DNA from: an uncultured Bacteroidota bacterium
GTDB taxonomy: Bacteria > Bacteroidota > Bacteroidia > Chitinophagales > Chitinophagaceae
Reading direction: 5' to 3'
DNA length: 49,339 bases
Assembly: GCA_946479615.1 (NCBI GenBank)
Contig: CAMLGR010000011.1
Span: forward strand, 1-49,339
Shown here piece by piece: positions 23,361-33,719 of this stretch (its first letter is position 1; each line of letters opens with the position of its first letter). Below the pieces are notes generated by a model, which was not told the origin of the DNA, searched no databases, and worked only from the letters and a program-made list of their open reading frames with translations. Position numbers and translations under genes: made by a program.

Positions 23361-26300
23361 TCAGAATTTAAAACCCTGGTACAACAGTTTTCCCTGTTGA
23401 ACAGCGCTTCCTTCCTGTACAGAAACAAGGAACATTCCCGGTTTCCATCCCGGCATATTTTCCATACTGATGATATTCTGTCCTTTGCTTACGCTCTTCA
23501 CGCTTGTGTTGACCAGTCTGCCACTCATATCGCTGATGCGGATGGTAACCGTACCGGCAGCTTTGGCGTTATAGCGGATAGAGAATTTATTCAGTACCGG
23601 GTTCGGGAAGATCAGCATACCCTGTCCCCTGTTTTCAGAAACCACTTTTACTACAGATGAATAACGGGCTGGTGCATCCTGCGCTACCATCTTCAGGCGA
23701 TAATAATTGATACCTTCTTTAAAACTATTATCTGCAAACCCATATTTGTTCAACCCGTTCCGGTTCTTCGATGCCTGGCTGTTGATAGAGTAGAAATGAG
23801 TTCCGTCGGCACTTACCTGAACTTCAAAGTTCTTAACCGGCTGATCGTTTTCCGTTACCCATTTCACTACATTCTCACCAGTTGTTTGTTCTACATAGAA
23901 CTGGCGGAGCAATAAAGTAGCCGAGCAATCGGGATATATTTTAGAAGAATCTTCCGTATATAATCCGGCGGCATCTGTTACGCGCAGGCGGATCATCCAG
24001 TAATATTCTTCCCCGTTGCAACCGATCCTGGCAACCGATACCGATGTACTCTTGATCGTATCGATCGGGCTCGGGTGCTCGTGGTTGTTATGGCGAAGGA
24101 TCTTCTGCCATTCGTATTTCAATTGGCCCGGTCCATGCTCAGCGTCGGTAACGCTGGCTGTTAATGCATAGATCGTATCCGTACCCAATGGCCTGTACGT
24201 TGAATTATTCTCCGGGCTGGTGATATGCACCATCGGCGGTGTATTATTCAAAGAGATGATCACGCTGTCGACAGCGGTAGCATTCATATTATCCTTTACA
24301 GTCAGTGTTACCACAAACTTTTTAGGACCTGTAGCTGTAAATGTATGTGCCGGGTTAGCCGTTGTATTTACGGCAGAGCCATCGCCAAAGTTCCATGAAT
24401 AGGTCAATGCGCTGCCTTCCGGATCGAAGGAGTTGCTGCCGGTGAAATTCACATTGAGTGCAGAAGGGCCATAGGTAACATTCGAAGTTGCTTTGGCAAC
24501 AGGGAACTGGTTACCACCATAACCGATCCTTTTTACGCTGTTGGTGCCGATATCAACATATACCAGTGTTCCATCCAATGGATTTTCGATAAGACAGGTA
24601 ATGGCCACCATTCCGCTGGCGAAATCTTCTACCTTCTGTACAACATCGGTAAAGCCGATCGTGAAGGTCTTGATCCATTGCGCACCGTAATCCGCATGGA
24701 AGTAAGTATTCCTGTAATTAGCCGGGAATAAATTACCGGTATACCAGAAACCACCTACACTACAGTTACCGGGGAATGGAGAGCCTGCTACACCTGATGC
24801 CGCCGTTCCGATCTGTGCAAAGCTGGCATTGTTTCCATTGAACTTCGGCACTCTTGAACTATCCTCGAAGTGTTTCCAGTCGATAGCAGGACGATTGTGA
24901 ACATACCGGTAAGGAACGGTGCCGGTGATCGGTACAGATGGATTACAAGGATTGAATACCGTGGTCGATCCATCAGCTGTTGCCTGCTTGATCAGATTAT
25001 TAAAGGTGAAATATTGCTGTGTGCAACCTGCAGTACCAAATAATGGATTAGGTTCATCTGTATTGGCTGGTGCAATGGCTGAATACGGACTTTCTCCCGG
25101 CTGACCAGGTACTTCATAATTAACACCTTCGAAGATGGGCCATCCAAAATTGGAACCGCCATTTTTCACGATATCCAGTTCTTCATAGGTTCTCCAACCC
25201 ACATCTCCTACATACAATTCACCGATATCGCCTGCTTCGGGATTAGTAGATCCTTTGCCGGGGCGGATATTAAAGCGGAATGGATTACGGAAGCCCAGTG
25301 CCCATACTCTTGATTTGGGTGCGCGAGGCGTAGCGGCTACATAGAAAGGATTGCTTGGTATGCCATTGCCGGTTGCAGGATCGATACGCAGGATCTTTCC
25401 ATTGTGGGAATTCAAATATTGTGCTCTCATCGCGCCGATATTCTCTTTTTGTGTAATGATGCCATCGGACAATGCCTGCGCATAATAAGTCTGCCCATTG
25501 TTACCGACATCAGTACTGTTATAGGTACCGCCATCACCTGCCGATACCAGTAAGGTTCCATCGGAAGCAAACACCAGTGAGCCCATACCATGCGAATCGT
25601 GCAGCACAGGAATACCGGTTGATTTTGTTTCACCGATAAGAATAAGTCTTGAAGCCGGATCTGCTATAATATTCCCACCGGTTGTGTTGGTATGGAAACG
25701 GCTGACGCGACCAATAGTAGCCTGTGCAGCAGAAGCGGCATCAGTTGTATTCGGATTATAGTTAGGTGTGCCGAAGTTCAACAGGTAATGCCTGTCTACT
25801 ACATAGAGACAATAGATATACCCGTTATTCTCGAAATCGGGATCGAGTGCAAAACCATTCAATCCATGATCATCCCAGTTACCTACTTCCGCTGTGATAT
25901 CAAGTACTGGTGTGGTTTGTTTATCATACAACTGGGTTGTCGCATTCCTGTTACATACATATACTTTACCTGCTTTTTCCCAGACAAACAATTTCTGTCC
26001 GTCTTTTGAGAAGGCTGCGCCGATCGGCATATCCCATCCTGCTCCCAGGTTGGTAACAGGCCATGTCGGTGGCGGTGTTGTCGTTACCGTTAATGATACC
26101 GGTGTGGTATGCGTTAATGAACCACTTACACCCTGTACGGTCAGACTATAAGTACCGGCCGGTGTGGCTGCTGTTGTAGTAATTGTCAATACTGAATTGG
26201 CAGCAGGTACCGGTGATGCCGGGTTAAAGGAAGCGGTCATTGTTGCCGGTAAGCCGGTTACGGAAAGTGTAACAGGATTTGCAAACGTTCCTGATTTGGT

Positions 26301-29300
26301 AAGATTGATCGTATAAGAAGTGCCATTACCTGCTGTTACATTCTGAACAGATGGTGAGGCGCTGAGTGCAAAATCTCCGGGACCGTTGATCACGAGTGTA
26401 GCCTGTTGTGTATGCGTGATCGATTCTGCAGTGGCGGAAAGTGTAAAGTTGTATGACCCCGGTGAGGCATTGCTGGTCACCACATGGAACTGTGTTTGTC
26501 CCTGTGCTGTCAGCGGGTTCACTACAAAGCTGCCTGTTACATTAGCGGGCAGACCGGTTACGGCAAGTACAACATTATTGCTGGTAAATCCATTCTGATA
26601 AACAACACTTACATCATAATCAGCGCTGCCTGTTACCTCTGCACTTTTATTTGGCGCAAGTATCGTAAAGGAAAAATCAGCAGTGATCGTTACTGCTACC
26701 GGTGCCGATGTAGTGATATTACCGGCTGCATCACGTGCGCGGGCTGTCAGGGTGTGACTGCCGCTGGTAGCTGTACCGGTATTCCATGATACGGAATAAG
26801 GCGCTGATAAATCCTCTGCACCGAGATTCACGCCGTCGAGTAAGAACTGCACACCTGCTACACCTGTATTGTCGGTAGCGTTGGCAGTAACATTGATCGT
26901 GCCTGAAACATTTCCTGCTGCCGGAGCGGTAATGGAAACGGCCGGTGCTGAATTGTCTACACCCAACGGTGTGTTCATATCGGTTTGTATTTCGGCAGCG
27001 GTCAATGCTTTCTGGTAATATCTTACTTCATCGATAGCTCCATTGAAGTAATCGCCAAATGGCTGGTTCGATCCCAATCTTATATTGGTTGGATTGATCG
27101 CAGTAATAGTACCGGAAGAAACTACATCGGTACGGTTCGTTACATCCACTCCATTTACATAGATCGTAAAACGGCTTGCCTGTGCCAGTGTGCCGTTGTA
27201 CGTGATCGTAACATAGCTCAACTGACCGGCAGTTAATACATTATTATTACTATGAAGAACGAGCCTGTTGCTACCGGTCCACCAATAAGCGGAGATACCA
27301 TTGGTAACAGGACCTGCATCGGCATCGCCGGTAGAGTGTGCATAGAAGTAAAGGAAGTTATTAGCGTCGATGGTTTGGCTCCAGATAGTTCCCCACTCAT
27401 TGAGGTTGGTGCCTTTTACCCATGCGCTCCATGTATAGCTTTGGCTGGGATCAAGTGTAAAGTCTGCGTGATCGGCAATACTTACATAATTGCTGCTGCC
27501 ATTCAGGTTTACTGATTGCAGGTATTTGCCCGCTGTCCAGGTTGCGCCTGATAAGGTGCCCGGGTGACTTTTACCTGATACATCTCCTGCATTTGTTCCT
27601 GATCCCTCATCGAATGGAAGTGCCACGATAAGATTGGTAATTACATTGCTGACAGTAACACTTACTGAAGTTGAAGTAGTGGTGTTACCGGCTGCATCGC
27701 GCGCACGGGCTGTCAATGTATGGCTGCCATTGGTAGCTGTGGCTGTATTCCAGGAAACTGAATAGGGTGATGAAGGATCTTCCGTACCAAGATTCGCACC
27801 ATCGAGTAAGAACTGAACGCCTACTACACCGGTGTTATCAGAAGCGGTAGCAGTAACATTGACAACTCCTGTTACTGTTCCTGCGGCAGGTGCGGTGAGC
27901 GATACTGTTGGCGCCTGTGTATCAGGAGGATTATTCAATACGGAAACTATTACAGCAGCCGATGTGGTGATATTTCCGGCTGCATCGTGTGCTTTTGCCG
28001 TTAAGGTATGATTGCCGTCGGCAACACCTGTTGTATTCCAGGAAACTGAATAAGGAGATGAAACATCTTCTGTACCGAGATTCACACCATCCAGCAGGAA
28101 TTGAACACCAACCACTCCTGTATTATCTGTTGCATTGGCTGTTACATTGATCGTACCTGCAACTGTTCCGGCAGCAGGAGCGGTGATACTTACAGCAGGG
28201 GCCTGTATATCATTATTTACTGTAACAACAACTGCTTCGGATACTGTTATATTACCGGCCGCATCCCTTGCGCGTACTGTCAGGTTATGAAGTCCGTTTG
28301 CTGTAGTGGTTGTATTCCAGGAAACTGAATAAGGAACTGAAAGATCTTCTGTACCGAGGTTCACACCATCGAGCAGGAATTGAACGCCCACTACTCCTAC
28401 GTTATCTGTTGCAGTAGCGGTGACAGTGATAGTGCCTGTTACACTTCCGGCAGCCGGTGAGGTGATTTCAGGAGATGGTGGTTCCGTATCGGGGGGATTG
28501 TTTTGTATAGTGACTGTAACTCCTGCGGAAGTAGTTGTATTACCGGCAGCATCGCGGGCGCGGGCTGTCAGTGTATGATTACCATCTGCTATGCCGGTTG
28601 TATTCCATGATACGGTGTAAGGAGCTACGGGATCTTCTGCTCCCAGGTTTACACCGTCCAGCAGGAATTGAACACCTGCAACACCTGTATTATCTGTTGC
28701 GCTGGCTGTTACATCAATAGTACCGAGTACAATGCCGGCAGCAGGAGCGGTAATACTTACCACTGGTCCCTGCAGATCATTATTCACCGTAACAACAACC
28801 TGGTCAGAAGTACTGCTGTTACCGGCAGCATCACGCGCACGGGCTGTGAGCGTATGACTGCCATTGGTTGCGGTCAGCGTGTTCCATGACAGGGTGTAAG
28901 GAGCTATAAGATCTTCTGCTCCGAGGTTCACACCATCGAGCAGGAATTGCACACCTGTTACCGCTGTATTATCGGTAGCTGTAGCTGTTACATTCACACT
29001 GCCCGTTACATTTCCTGCGGCGGGTGCGGTAAGACTTACAGCCGGAGCTTCTGTATCATTATTCACCGTAACAACCAGCTCTGTAGAGGTAGTTGTATTG
29101 CCGGCAGCATCACGTGCACGGGCCGTGAGCGTATGACTGCCATTGGTACCAGAGAGTGTGTTCCATGAAATGGTATAAGGAGAAGAAAGATCTTCTGCTC
29201 CGAGGTTCACACCATCGAGCAGGAATTGCACACCGGCTACACCCACATTATCTGTTGCATTTGCAGTAATATTAACGGTACCGCTGACTGTTCCTGCAGC

Positions 29301-31970
29301 CGGAGCCGTGATGTTTACAGCCGGCGCTGTATTATCAACTCCCATTGGTGAATTCATATCGGTGATGATCTCGGCCGGTGTAAGCAATCGTTTATAATAT
29401 CTTACTTCATCGACTGCACCATTCAGGTATTCGCCGAATGGCTGGTTGCTACCAATGCGCGTGTTTGTCGGGTTGATCGCAACAAGAGCGCCCGAAGAAG
29501 AAACATCTGAACGGTTGGTAACATCCACTCCATTTACATAAATAGTAAAACGGTTGGCTTGTGTCAATGCACCATCATAGGTAACCGTAACATAACTCCA
29601 TTGGCCGATGGTGAGTACGTTGTTATTACTGTGTACACCAAGTTTATTGGTACCGTTCGTGTTCCACCAGTACACAGACAAGCCATTAGTCACCGGTCCG
29701 CCATCGGGATCGGTAGTGGTATGTGCATAGAAATAAAAGAAGTTGGCATTGTTCAGTGTCTGGCTCCATACCGTGCTCCATTCTTTCATGCTGGTATTTT
29801 TTAACCAGAGGCTCCAGGTATATTTCTGTGTGGGATCGAGCGAGAAATCATTGTGATCGGCGATTGCTATGTAGTCATTTGTACCATCGAAATTAACTCC
29901 CTGGCCGTATTTACCGGTTGTCCAGACAGGACCGTTCGTTAATGCACCCGGGTGACTGCTTCCTGAAATATCGGCGGCAGCCGTGCCGGTGCCTTCATCC
30001 AATGGAAGAGCCGTGATCAATGTAGTGGCTGTATTGCTTACCGTTACATTCACTACGGCTGAAGTGGTAGTGTTGCCGGCAGCATCGCGAGCACGTGCCG
30101 ATAAATTATGACTGCCATTGGTAGCAGTAGTTGTATTCCAGGAAACTGAATAAGGAGATGAAAGATCTTCTGCTCCGAGATTGACGCCATCCAGTAGAAA
30201 TTGCACACCGACCACGCCAACATTATCTGTTGCATTGGCACTTACATTGACCGTTGCAGTTACTGTTCCCGCAGCAGGTGCTGTAAGTGAAACAGCCGGC
30301 GCTTGTATATCATTGTTCACGGTTACTGCTACAGGGGTGGAAACAGTAGTATTGCCGGCAGCGTCGCGGGCTCTTGCTGTTAATGTATGACTGCCATTGG
30401 TGGTAGTTGTTGTGTTCCAGGAAATAGAATAAGGAGATGAAACATCTTCTGCTCCCAGGTTCACTCCGTCGAGCAGGAATTGTACACCGGCTACTCCTGT
30501 ATTATCAGCAGCTGTTGCTGTCACATTAATAGTACCTGCCACATTTCCAGCCGCAGGTGCAGTAATAGCAACAGCAGGCGCCTGTGTATCGGGAACTGTA
30601 TTAAGTACATTCACTGTTACACCTGCTGAAGTAGTAATATTTCCTGCTGCGTCACGTGCACGTGCTGTGAGTGTATGATTGCCATCTGCAATAGTGGTAC
30701 TGTTCCAGGAAATTGCATAAGGCGCTGTGACATCTTCTGCGCCAAGGTTCGCTCCATCGAGTAAGAATTGAACACCGGTTACGCCGGTATTATCTGCTGC
30801 ATCGGCTGTGACATTCACTGTGCCGGATACTGTTCCTGCTGCAGGTGCGGTCACCGATACGGTTGGCGCTTGTGTATCGTTGTTGACAGTAACATTCACG
30901 ACTGTCGATGTAGTGGTATTGCCGGCAGCATCACGTGCGCGGGCTGTCAGGGTATGCGCGCCATTGGTGGCGGTACTGGTATTCCAGGAAACTGAATAAG
31001 GGGAAGAAAGGTCTTCTGTTCCCAGGTTCACCCCGTCGAGTAAGAATTGTACTCCTGTTACGCCGATATTATCGGTTGCTGTTGCAGTCACATTTACAGT
31101 ACCGGAAACAGTACCCGCAGCCGGTGCTGTTACTGAAACGGCCGGTGCTTGTGTATCCGGTGCATTACCGGTATTCATATCGGTAATGATCTCGGCAGGA
31201 GTTAATAAACGACGATAGTATCTTGCTTCATCTACGGCTCCATTCAGGTATTCACCAAAGGGCTGGTTGCTACCGATACGTGTATTGGTTGGATTGATAG
31301 CAGCAAGCGTACCTGAAGAAGAAATATCCGAGCGGTTGGTAACATCCACTCCATTTACATAAATCGTAAAACGATTGGCCTGTGTTTGTGTACCATCATA
31401 GGTAACGGTCACATAGGCCCATTCCCCTACTGTCAATACATTATTATTACTATGCACACCCAGTTTGTTGGTGCCATTGGTATTCCACCAATACACAGAA
31501 AGTCCATTGGTAACCGGGCCACCATCAGGATCGGTAGTAGTATGCGCATAGAAATAAAAGAAGTTGGCATTGTTCAATGTCTGGCTCCAGACAGTACTCC
31601 ATTCTTTCATGCTGTTACTTTTCAACCATAAACTCCAGGTATAACTCAATGTTGGAGTTAAGGTGTAATCGGCATGATCCGCAATGTTGATGTAATCATT
31701 TGTACCGTCGAGATTAATTCCCTGGCCGTATTTGCCTGTTGTCCAGGCAGCGCCATTGGTTAATGTGCCGGGATGATTGTTGCCGGAACCATCTGCGGTA
31801 GTGGTGCCGGTGCCTTCATTCATACGCAGTTCGGTGATCACACCCGATACAAACGGTGCATTGTGCAGATCAATAAAACTTAGTGTGAAGATGGAAAGAA
31901 GAAGAAAAATCTTAAGCAAAGAATTTTCCAGGGCAATAGATTGCCTTCTCACTGGATGACTTGGTAGCAT
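23361..31970 (-). CDS. Giant secreted LamG/Ig-repeat/sugar-dehydrogenase protein with T9SS tail
   Basis: 2869 residues. The signal region ends near residue 40. Order, with rough residues: LamG-like 1 (44-265), Ig-like repeats 1-4 (274-650), LamG-like 2 (655-877), repeats 5-10 (880-1444), LamG-like 3 (1448-1671), repeat 11 (1675-1764), two further Ig-like domains (1770-1965), a sorbosone/glucose-dehydrogenase beta-propeller (1971-2484; LNGFALDPDFENNGYIYCLY, SHNGKILRIDPATGNG, WALGFRNPFRFN, GDVGWRTYEELDIV), a PKD domain (2491-2579), and a T9SS type A sorting domain (2784-2869; IFPNPVLNKFSIRY). The repeats (TAPAAG...TDNTGVxGVQFLLDGVNLG) fit the Big_7 bacterial Ig family. It is probably exported through the outer membrane and binds or oxidises polysaccharide-derived sugars; the substrate is unknown. 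Confidence 0.93.
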   Translation of the reverse strand: MLPSHPVRRQSIALENSLLKIFLLLSIFTLSFIDLHNAPFVSGVITELRMNEGTGTTTADGSGNNHPGTLTNGAAWTTGKYGQGINLDGTNDYINIADHADYTLTPTLSYTWSLWLKSNSMKEWSTVWSQTLNNANFFYFYAHTTTDPDGGPVTNGLSVYWWNTNGTNKLGVHSNNNVLTVGEWAYVTVTYDGTQTQANRFTIYVNGVDVTNRSDISSSGTLAAINPTNTRIGSNQPFGEYLNGAVDEARYYRRLLTPAEIITDMNTGNAPDTQAPAVSVTAPAAGTVSGTVNVTATATDNIGVTGVQFLLDGVNLGTEDLSSPYSVSWNTSTATNGAHTLTARARDAAGNTTTSTVVNVTVNNDTQAPTVSVTAPAAGTVSGTVNVTADAADNTGVTGVQFLLDGANLGAEDVTAPYAISWNSTTIADGNHTLTARARDAAGNITTSAGVTVNVLNTVPDTQAPAVAITAPAAGNVAGTINVTATAADNTGVAGVQFLLDGVNLGAEDVSSPYSISWNTTTTTNGSHTLTARARDAAGNTTVSTPVAVTVNNDIQAPAVSLTAPAAGTVTATVNVSANATDNVGVVGVQFLLDGVNLGAEDLSSPYSVSWNTTTATNGSHNLSARARDAAGNTTTSAVVNVTVSNTATTLITALPLDEGTGTAAADISGSSHPGALTNGPVWTTGKYGQGVNFDGTNDYIAIADHNDFSLDPTQKYTWSLWLKNTSMKEWSTVWSQTLNNANFFYFYAHTTTDPDGGPVTNGLSVYWWNTNGTNKLGVHSNNNVLTIGQWSYVTVTYDGALTQANRFTIYVNGVDVTNRSDVSSSGALVAINPTNTRIGSNQPFGEYLNGAVDEVRYYKRLLTPAEIITDMNSPMGVDNTAPAVNITAPAAGTVSGTVNITANATDNVGVAGVQFLLDGVNLGAEDLSSPYTISWNTLSGTNGSHTLTARARDAAGNTTTSTELVVTVNNDTEAPAVSLTAPAAGNVTGSVNVTATATDNTAVTGVQFLLDGVNLGAEDLIAPYTLSWNTLTATNGSHTLTARARDAAGNSSTSDQVVVTVNNDLQGPVVSITAPAAGIVLGTIDVTASATDNTGVAGVQFLLDGVNLGAEDPVAPYTVSWNTTGIADGNHTLTARARDAAGNTTTSAGVTVTIQNNPPDTEPPSPEITSPAAGSVTGTITVTATATDNVGVVGVQFLLDGVNLGTEDLSVPYSVSWNTTTTANGLHNLTVRARDAAGNITVSEAVVVTVNNDIQAPAVSITAPAAGTVAGTINVTANATDNTGVVGVQFLLDGVNLGTEDVSSPYSVSWNTTGVADGNHTLTAKAHDAAGNITTSAAVIVSVLNNPPDTQAPTVSLTAPAAGTVTGVVNVTATASDNTGVVGVQFLLDGANLGTEDPSSPYSVSWNTATATNGSHTLTARARDAAGNTTTSTSVSVTVSNVITNLIVALPFDEGSGTNAGDVSGKSHPGTLSGATWTAGKYLQSVNLNGSSNYVSIADHADFTLDPSQSYTWSAWVKGTNLNEWGTIWSQTIDANNFLYFYAHSTGDADAGPVTNGISAYWWTGSNRLVLHSNNNVLTAGQLSYVTITYNGTLAQASRFTIYVNGVDVTNRTDVVSSGTITAINPTNIRLGSNQPFGDYFNGAIDEVRYYQKALTAAEIQTDMNTPLGVDNSAPAVSITAPAAGNVSGTINVTANATDNTGVAGVQFLLDGVNLGAEDLSAPYSVSWNTGTATSGSHTLTARARDAAGNITTSAPVAVTITADFSFTILAPNKSAEVTGSADYDVSVVYQNGFTSNNVVLAVTGLPANVTGSFVVNPLTAQGQTQFHVVTSNASPGSYNFTLSATAESITHTQQATLVINGPGDFALSASPSVQNVTAGNGTSYTINLTKSGTFANPVTLSVTGLPATMTASFNPASPVPAANSVLTITTTAATPAGTYSLTVQGVSGSLTHTTPVSLTVTTTPPPTWPVTNLGAGWDMPIGAAFSKDGQKLFVWEKAGKVYVCNRNATTQLYDKQTTPVLDITAEVGNWDDHGLNGFALDPDFENNGYIYCLYVVDRHYLLNFGTPNYNPNTTDAASAAQATIGRVSRFHTNTTGGNIIADPASRLILIGETKSTGIPVLHDSHGMGSLVFASDGTLLVSAGDGGTYNSTDVGNNGQTYYAQALSDGIITQKENIGAMRAQYLNSHNGKILRIDPATGNGIPSNPFYVAATPRAPKSRVWALGFRNPFRFNIRPGKGSTNPEAGDIGELYVGDVGWRTYEELDIVKNGGSNFGWPIFEGVNYEVPGQPGESPYSAIAPANTDEPNPLFGTAGCTQQYFTFNNLIKQATADGSTTVFNPCNPSVPITGTVPYRYVHNRPAIDWKHFEDSSRVPKFNGNNASFAQIGTAASGVAGSPFPGNCSVGGFWYTGNLFPANYRNTYFHADYGAQWIKTFTIGFTDVVQKVEDFASGMVAITCLIENPLDGTLVYVDIGTNSVKRIGYGGNQFPVAKATSNVTYGPSALNVNFTGSNSFDPEGSALTYSWNFGDGSAVNTTANPAHTFTATGPKKFVVTLTVKDNMNATAVDSVIISLNNTPPMVHITSPENNSTYRPLGTDTIYALTASVTDAEHGPGQLKYEWQKILRHNNHEHPSPIDTIKSTSVSVARIGCNGEEYYWMIRLRVTDAAGLYTEDSSKIYPDCSATLLLRQFYVEQTTGENVVKWVTENDQPVKNFEVQVSADGTHFYSINSQASKNRNGLNKYGFADNSFKEGINYYRLKMVAQDAPARYSSVVKVVSENRGQGMLIFPNPVLNKFSIRYNAKAAGTVTIRISDMSGRLVNTSVKSVSKGQNIISMENMPGWKPGMFLVSVQEGSAVQQGKLLYQGFKF
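26680..31150 (-). repeat. Array of eleven near-identical Ig-like repeats, interrupted by two LamG blocks
   Basis: Repeats of about 280 bp encode VxxTAPAAGxVxGTxNVTAxATDN then GVQFLLDGVNLGAED and RARDAAGN. Four are at about 30020-31150, six at 27640-29330 and one at 26680-26950. LamG-coding blocks lie at about 29340-30010 and 26960-27630, with the third at 31176-31840. Sequence identity between copies is high at the DNA level, so the array should be prone to copy-number change. Confidence 0.85.
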
Positions 31971-32056
31971 GTATACCTTTTTTTAGATGATGATTAAGGA
32001 TCCTTTCAGATAGGGTAATCGACATTAACTCTTAATCTCTCATAGGTATAACTCAC

Positions 32057-32086
32057 TAAACATACGGGATTTTTAATATCTAACAA
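32057..32086 (-). promoter_or_regulatory. Promoter of the giant secreted protein gene
   Basis: On the minus strand TTG (32084-32086), 19 nt, then TATGTTTA (32057-32064; 7 of 8 to TAnnTTTG). It would give a leader of about 80 nt before the ATG at 31970. Confidence 0.5.
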
Positions 32087-32106
32087 TCAAAACCAGGAGA
32101 GTTGAA

Positions 32107-32141
32107 TAAAAAAAATCCGCCCGGCAGATTGCCAGGCGGAT
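32107..32141 (-). terminator. Rho-independent terminator of the sugar-acid operon
   Basis: Arms 32115-32126 and 32130-32141 pair with one mismatch (ATCCGCC and GGCGGAT at the base) and are followed on the minus strand by a run of eight T. It lies about 41 nt after the dehydratase stop. Confidence 0.85.
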
Positions 32142-32181
32142 CGTGGTTTTACGTTGGGTCCGCTGCTGCGGACTTCTTTTT

Positions 32182-33648
32182 TCAGCTCCACAATCTATCC
32201 CATGAACGGACATTGTCCCATTCAGGAGTAGGGCCGAAATAGTTTTTGTTATCAGGATCGAGATGCTTTTTAATTTCTTCTTCCACCAGTTCTATACCGA
32301 GGCCCGGGGTGTCGGGAACATTGGCAAAGCCCTTCTCGAACAAGGGTTTACCGTCTTTTGTTTTGACAAGGCTGGTCCAGTAAGGAGTATCCAGCGAGTG
32401 GTGTTCCAATGCGACAAAGTTCTGCGTAGCTGCGGCGCAATGTACATTAGCCATGAAGGAAACCGGCAGCCCGGCAAAGTGCATGGCCATCGCCACTCCT
32501 TTTTCCTCGGCATAGTCGCCAATCTTTTTTGTCTCCAGCAGTCCGCCCGAAGTAGCCAGGTCAGGATGGATCATGTCTATTGCGTGGGCATCGATCAGTT
32601 TGATAAATTCTTCTTTGAGATAGATATCCTCACCGGTAATCGTTGGTGTATCGATAGACATGGAGATCTGTTTCCATTCTTCGGTAAAATGCCAGGGGAT
32701 CATATCTTCCAGCCAGGCTAAACGATATTTATCCAATGCTTTTCCTAAACGGATACAGTTGTTTACATCGAAGTGACCATAATGATCAGAGGCCAGCGGC
32801 ACATCATATCCGATCACGTCACGAACCTGTGCTACATATTTTGCAATTTCTTCCAATCCTTTTTCCGTGATCTGTACCTGGGTAAAAGGATGCTCCGTAG
32901 CGCCATAGGTCATGGGCGTCATATTCCATTGACGACCTACATCCCAGAAATTGGAATTGACAATCGTGCCCGGTATTTTACGGATGAGTTCGATACCAAG
33001 ATCCATTTTTAAAAACGTGAATCCTTTACCTTCCAATCTTTCTTTCAGTTTTGCAGTGAATACTTTTGGATCTTCTTCTTCCGGCGTATCGGCATACAAT
33101 CTTACTTTATCCCGGTACTTGCCACCCAGCAATTGATAACAGGGAACGTTGTAGGCTTTTCCTGATAAATCCCACAGCGCCATTTCAACCGCACAAACAC
33201 CACCACCCTGGCGGCCATGAAAACCAAATTGCTTGATGCGTTTAAACACCTGCTCCACACTACAGGGATTCATTCCCATGATCCTGCTTTTTAAAAACAT
33301 GGCATAACGGAAATCGGCACCATCTCTTACTTCGCCATAACCGGAAATACCCTGGTCGGTATCGATACGGATAATGGTGCAACGGCCGGTGCTGTTCATC
33401 ACCGTGGTGTAACGCATATCTGTTATCTTAAGCGAAGAAGGACCTGAATAGCGGTTTACTTTAGAAGTACTGTGGGCCAGCGTGTCTTCGAGCGGGGCAA
33501 ACATAAATCCTCCCAGCGCCAAACCGCCGAGCGCTGATTTCTTTAAGAAGGAACGGCGACTGCTTTCGCTTTGCTGTTTATCGTCAACGGTTTCGTTATT
33601 ATCATCGCGTAAGCCAAACTTGGCGAGATATTTTTCTGATGGGGTCAT
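32182..33648 (-). CDS. Enolase-superfamily sugar-acid dehydratase with Tat signal
   Basis: 488 residues. A twin-arginine signal (SSRRSFLKKSALGGLALGGFMFAPLE, Arg31-Arg32) precedes the mandelate racemase/muconate lactonizing fold. The capping domain is about 70-190 (GYGEVRDGADFRYAMFL, ALWDLSGKAYNVPCYQLLGG). In the barrel, D288 (ASDHYGHF), E314 (WLEDMIPW) and E340 (ITGEDIYL) are the likely Mg ligands, and H390 (MAMHFAG) the likely base. The layout is closest to galactonate/mannonate-type dehydratases, which turn aldonic acids into 2-keto-3-deoxy acids. It is the last gene of the operon AraC, FGGY kinase, RraA-like, dehydratase. Export of such an enzyme is unusual. Confidence 0.88.
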   Translation of the reverse strand: MTPSEKYLAKFGLRDDNNETVDDKQQSESSRRSFLKKSALGGLALGGFMFAPLEDTLAHSTSKVNRYSGPSSLKITDMRYTTVMNSTGRCTIIRIDTDQGISGYGEVRDGADFRYAMFLKSRIMGMNPCSVEQVFKRIKQFGFHGRQGGGVCAVEMALWDLSGKAYNVPCYQLLGGKYRDKVRLYADTPEEEDPKVFTAKLKERLEGKGFTFLKMDLGIELIRKIPGTIVNSNFWDVGRQWNMTPMTYGATEHPFTQVQITEKGLEEIAKYVAQVRDVIGYDVPLASDHYGHFDVNNCIRLGKALDKYRLAWLEDMIPWHFTEEWKQISMSIDTPTITGEDIYLKEEFIKLIDAHAIDMIHPDLATSGGLLETKKIGDYAEEKGVAMAMHFAGLPVSFMANVHCAAATQNFVALEHHSLDTPYWTSLVKTKDGKPLFEKGFANVPDTPGLGIELVEEEIKKHLDPDNKNYFGPTPEWDNVRSWDRLWS

Positions 33649-33719
33649 AATAAATGTATTTAAGTGTTAGTTGATTTTTTTTAGAATTTAGAATTCATAA
33701 TTCTACATTCTTAATTCTT

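Noticed and set aside
26680..31150. Regular repeats that could suggest a CRISPR or other repeat array
   Set aside because: The period is about 280 bp, the repeats are in one open frame and they encode Ig-like domains. There are no short conserved repeats with variable spacers.
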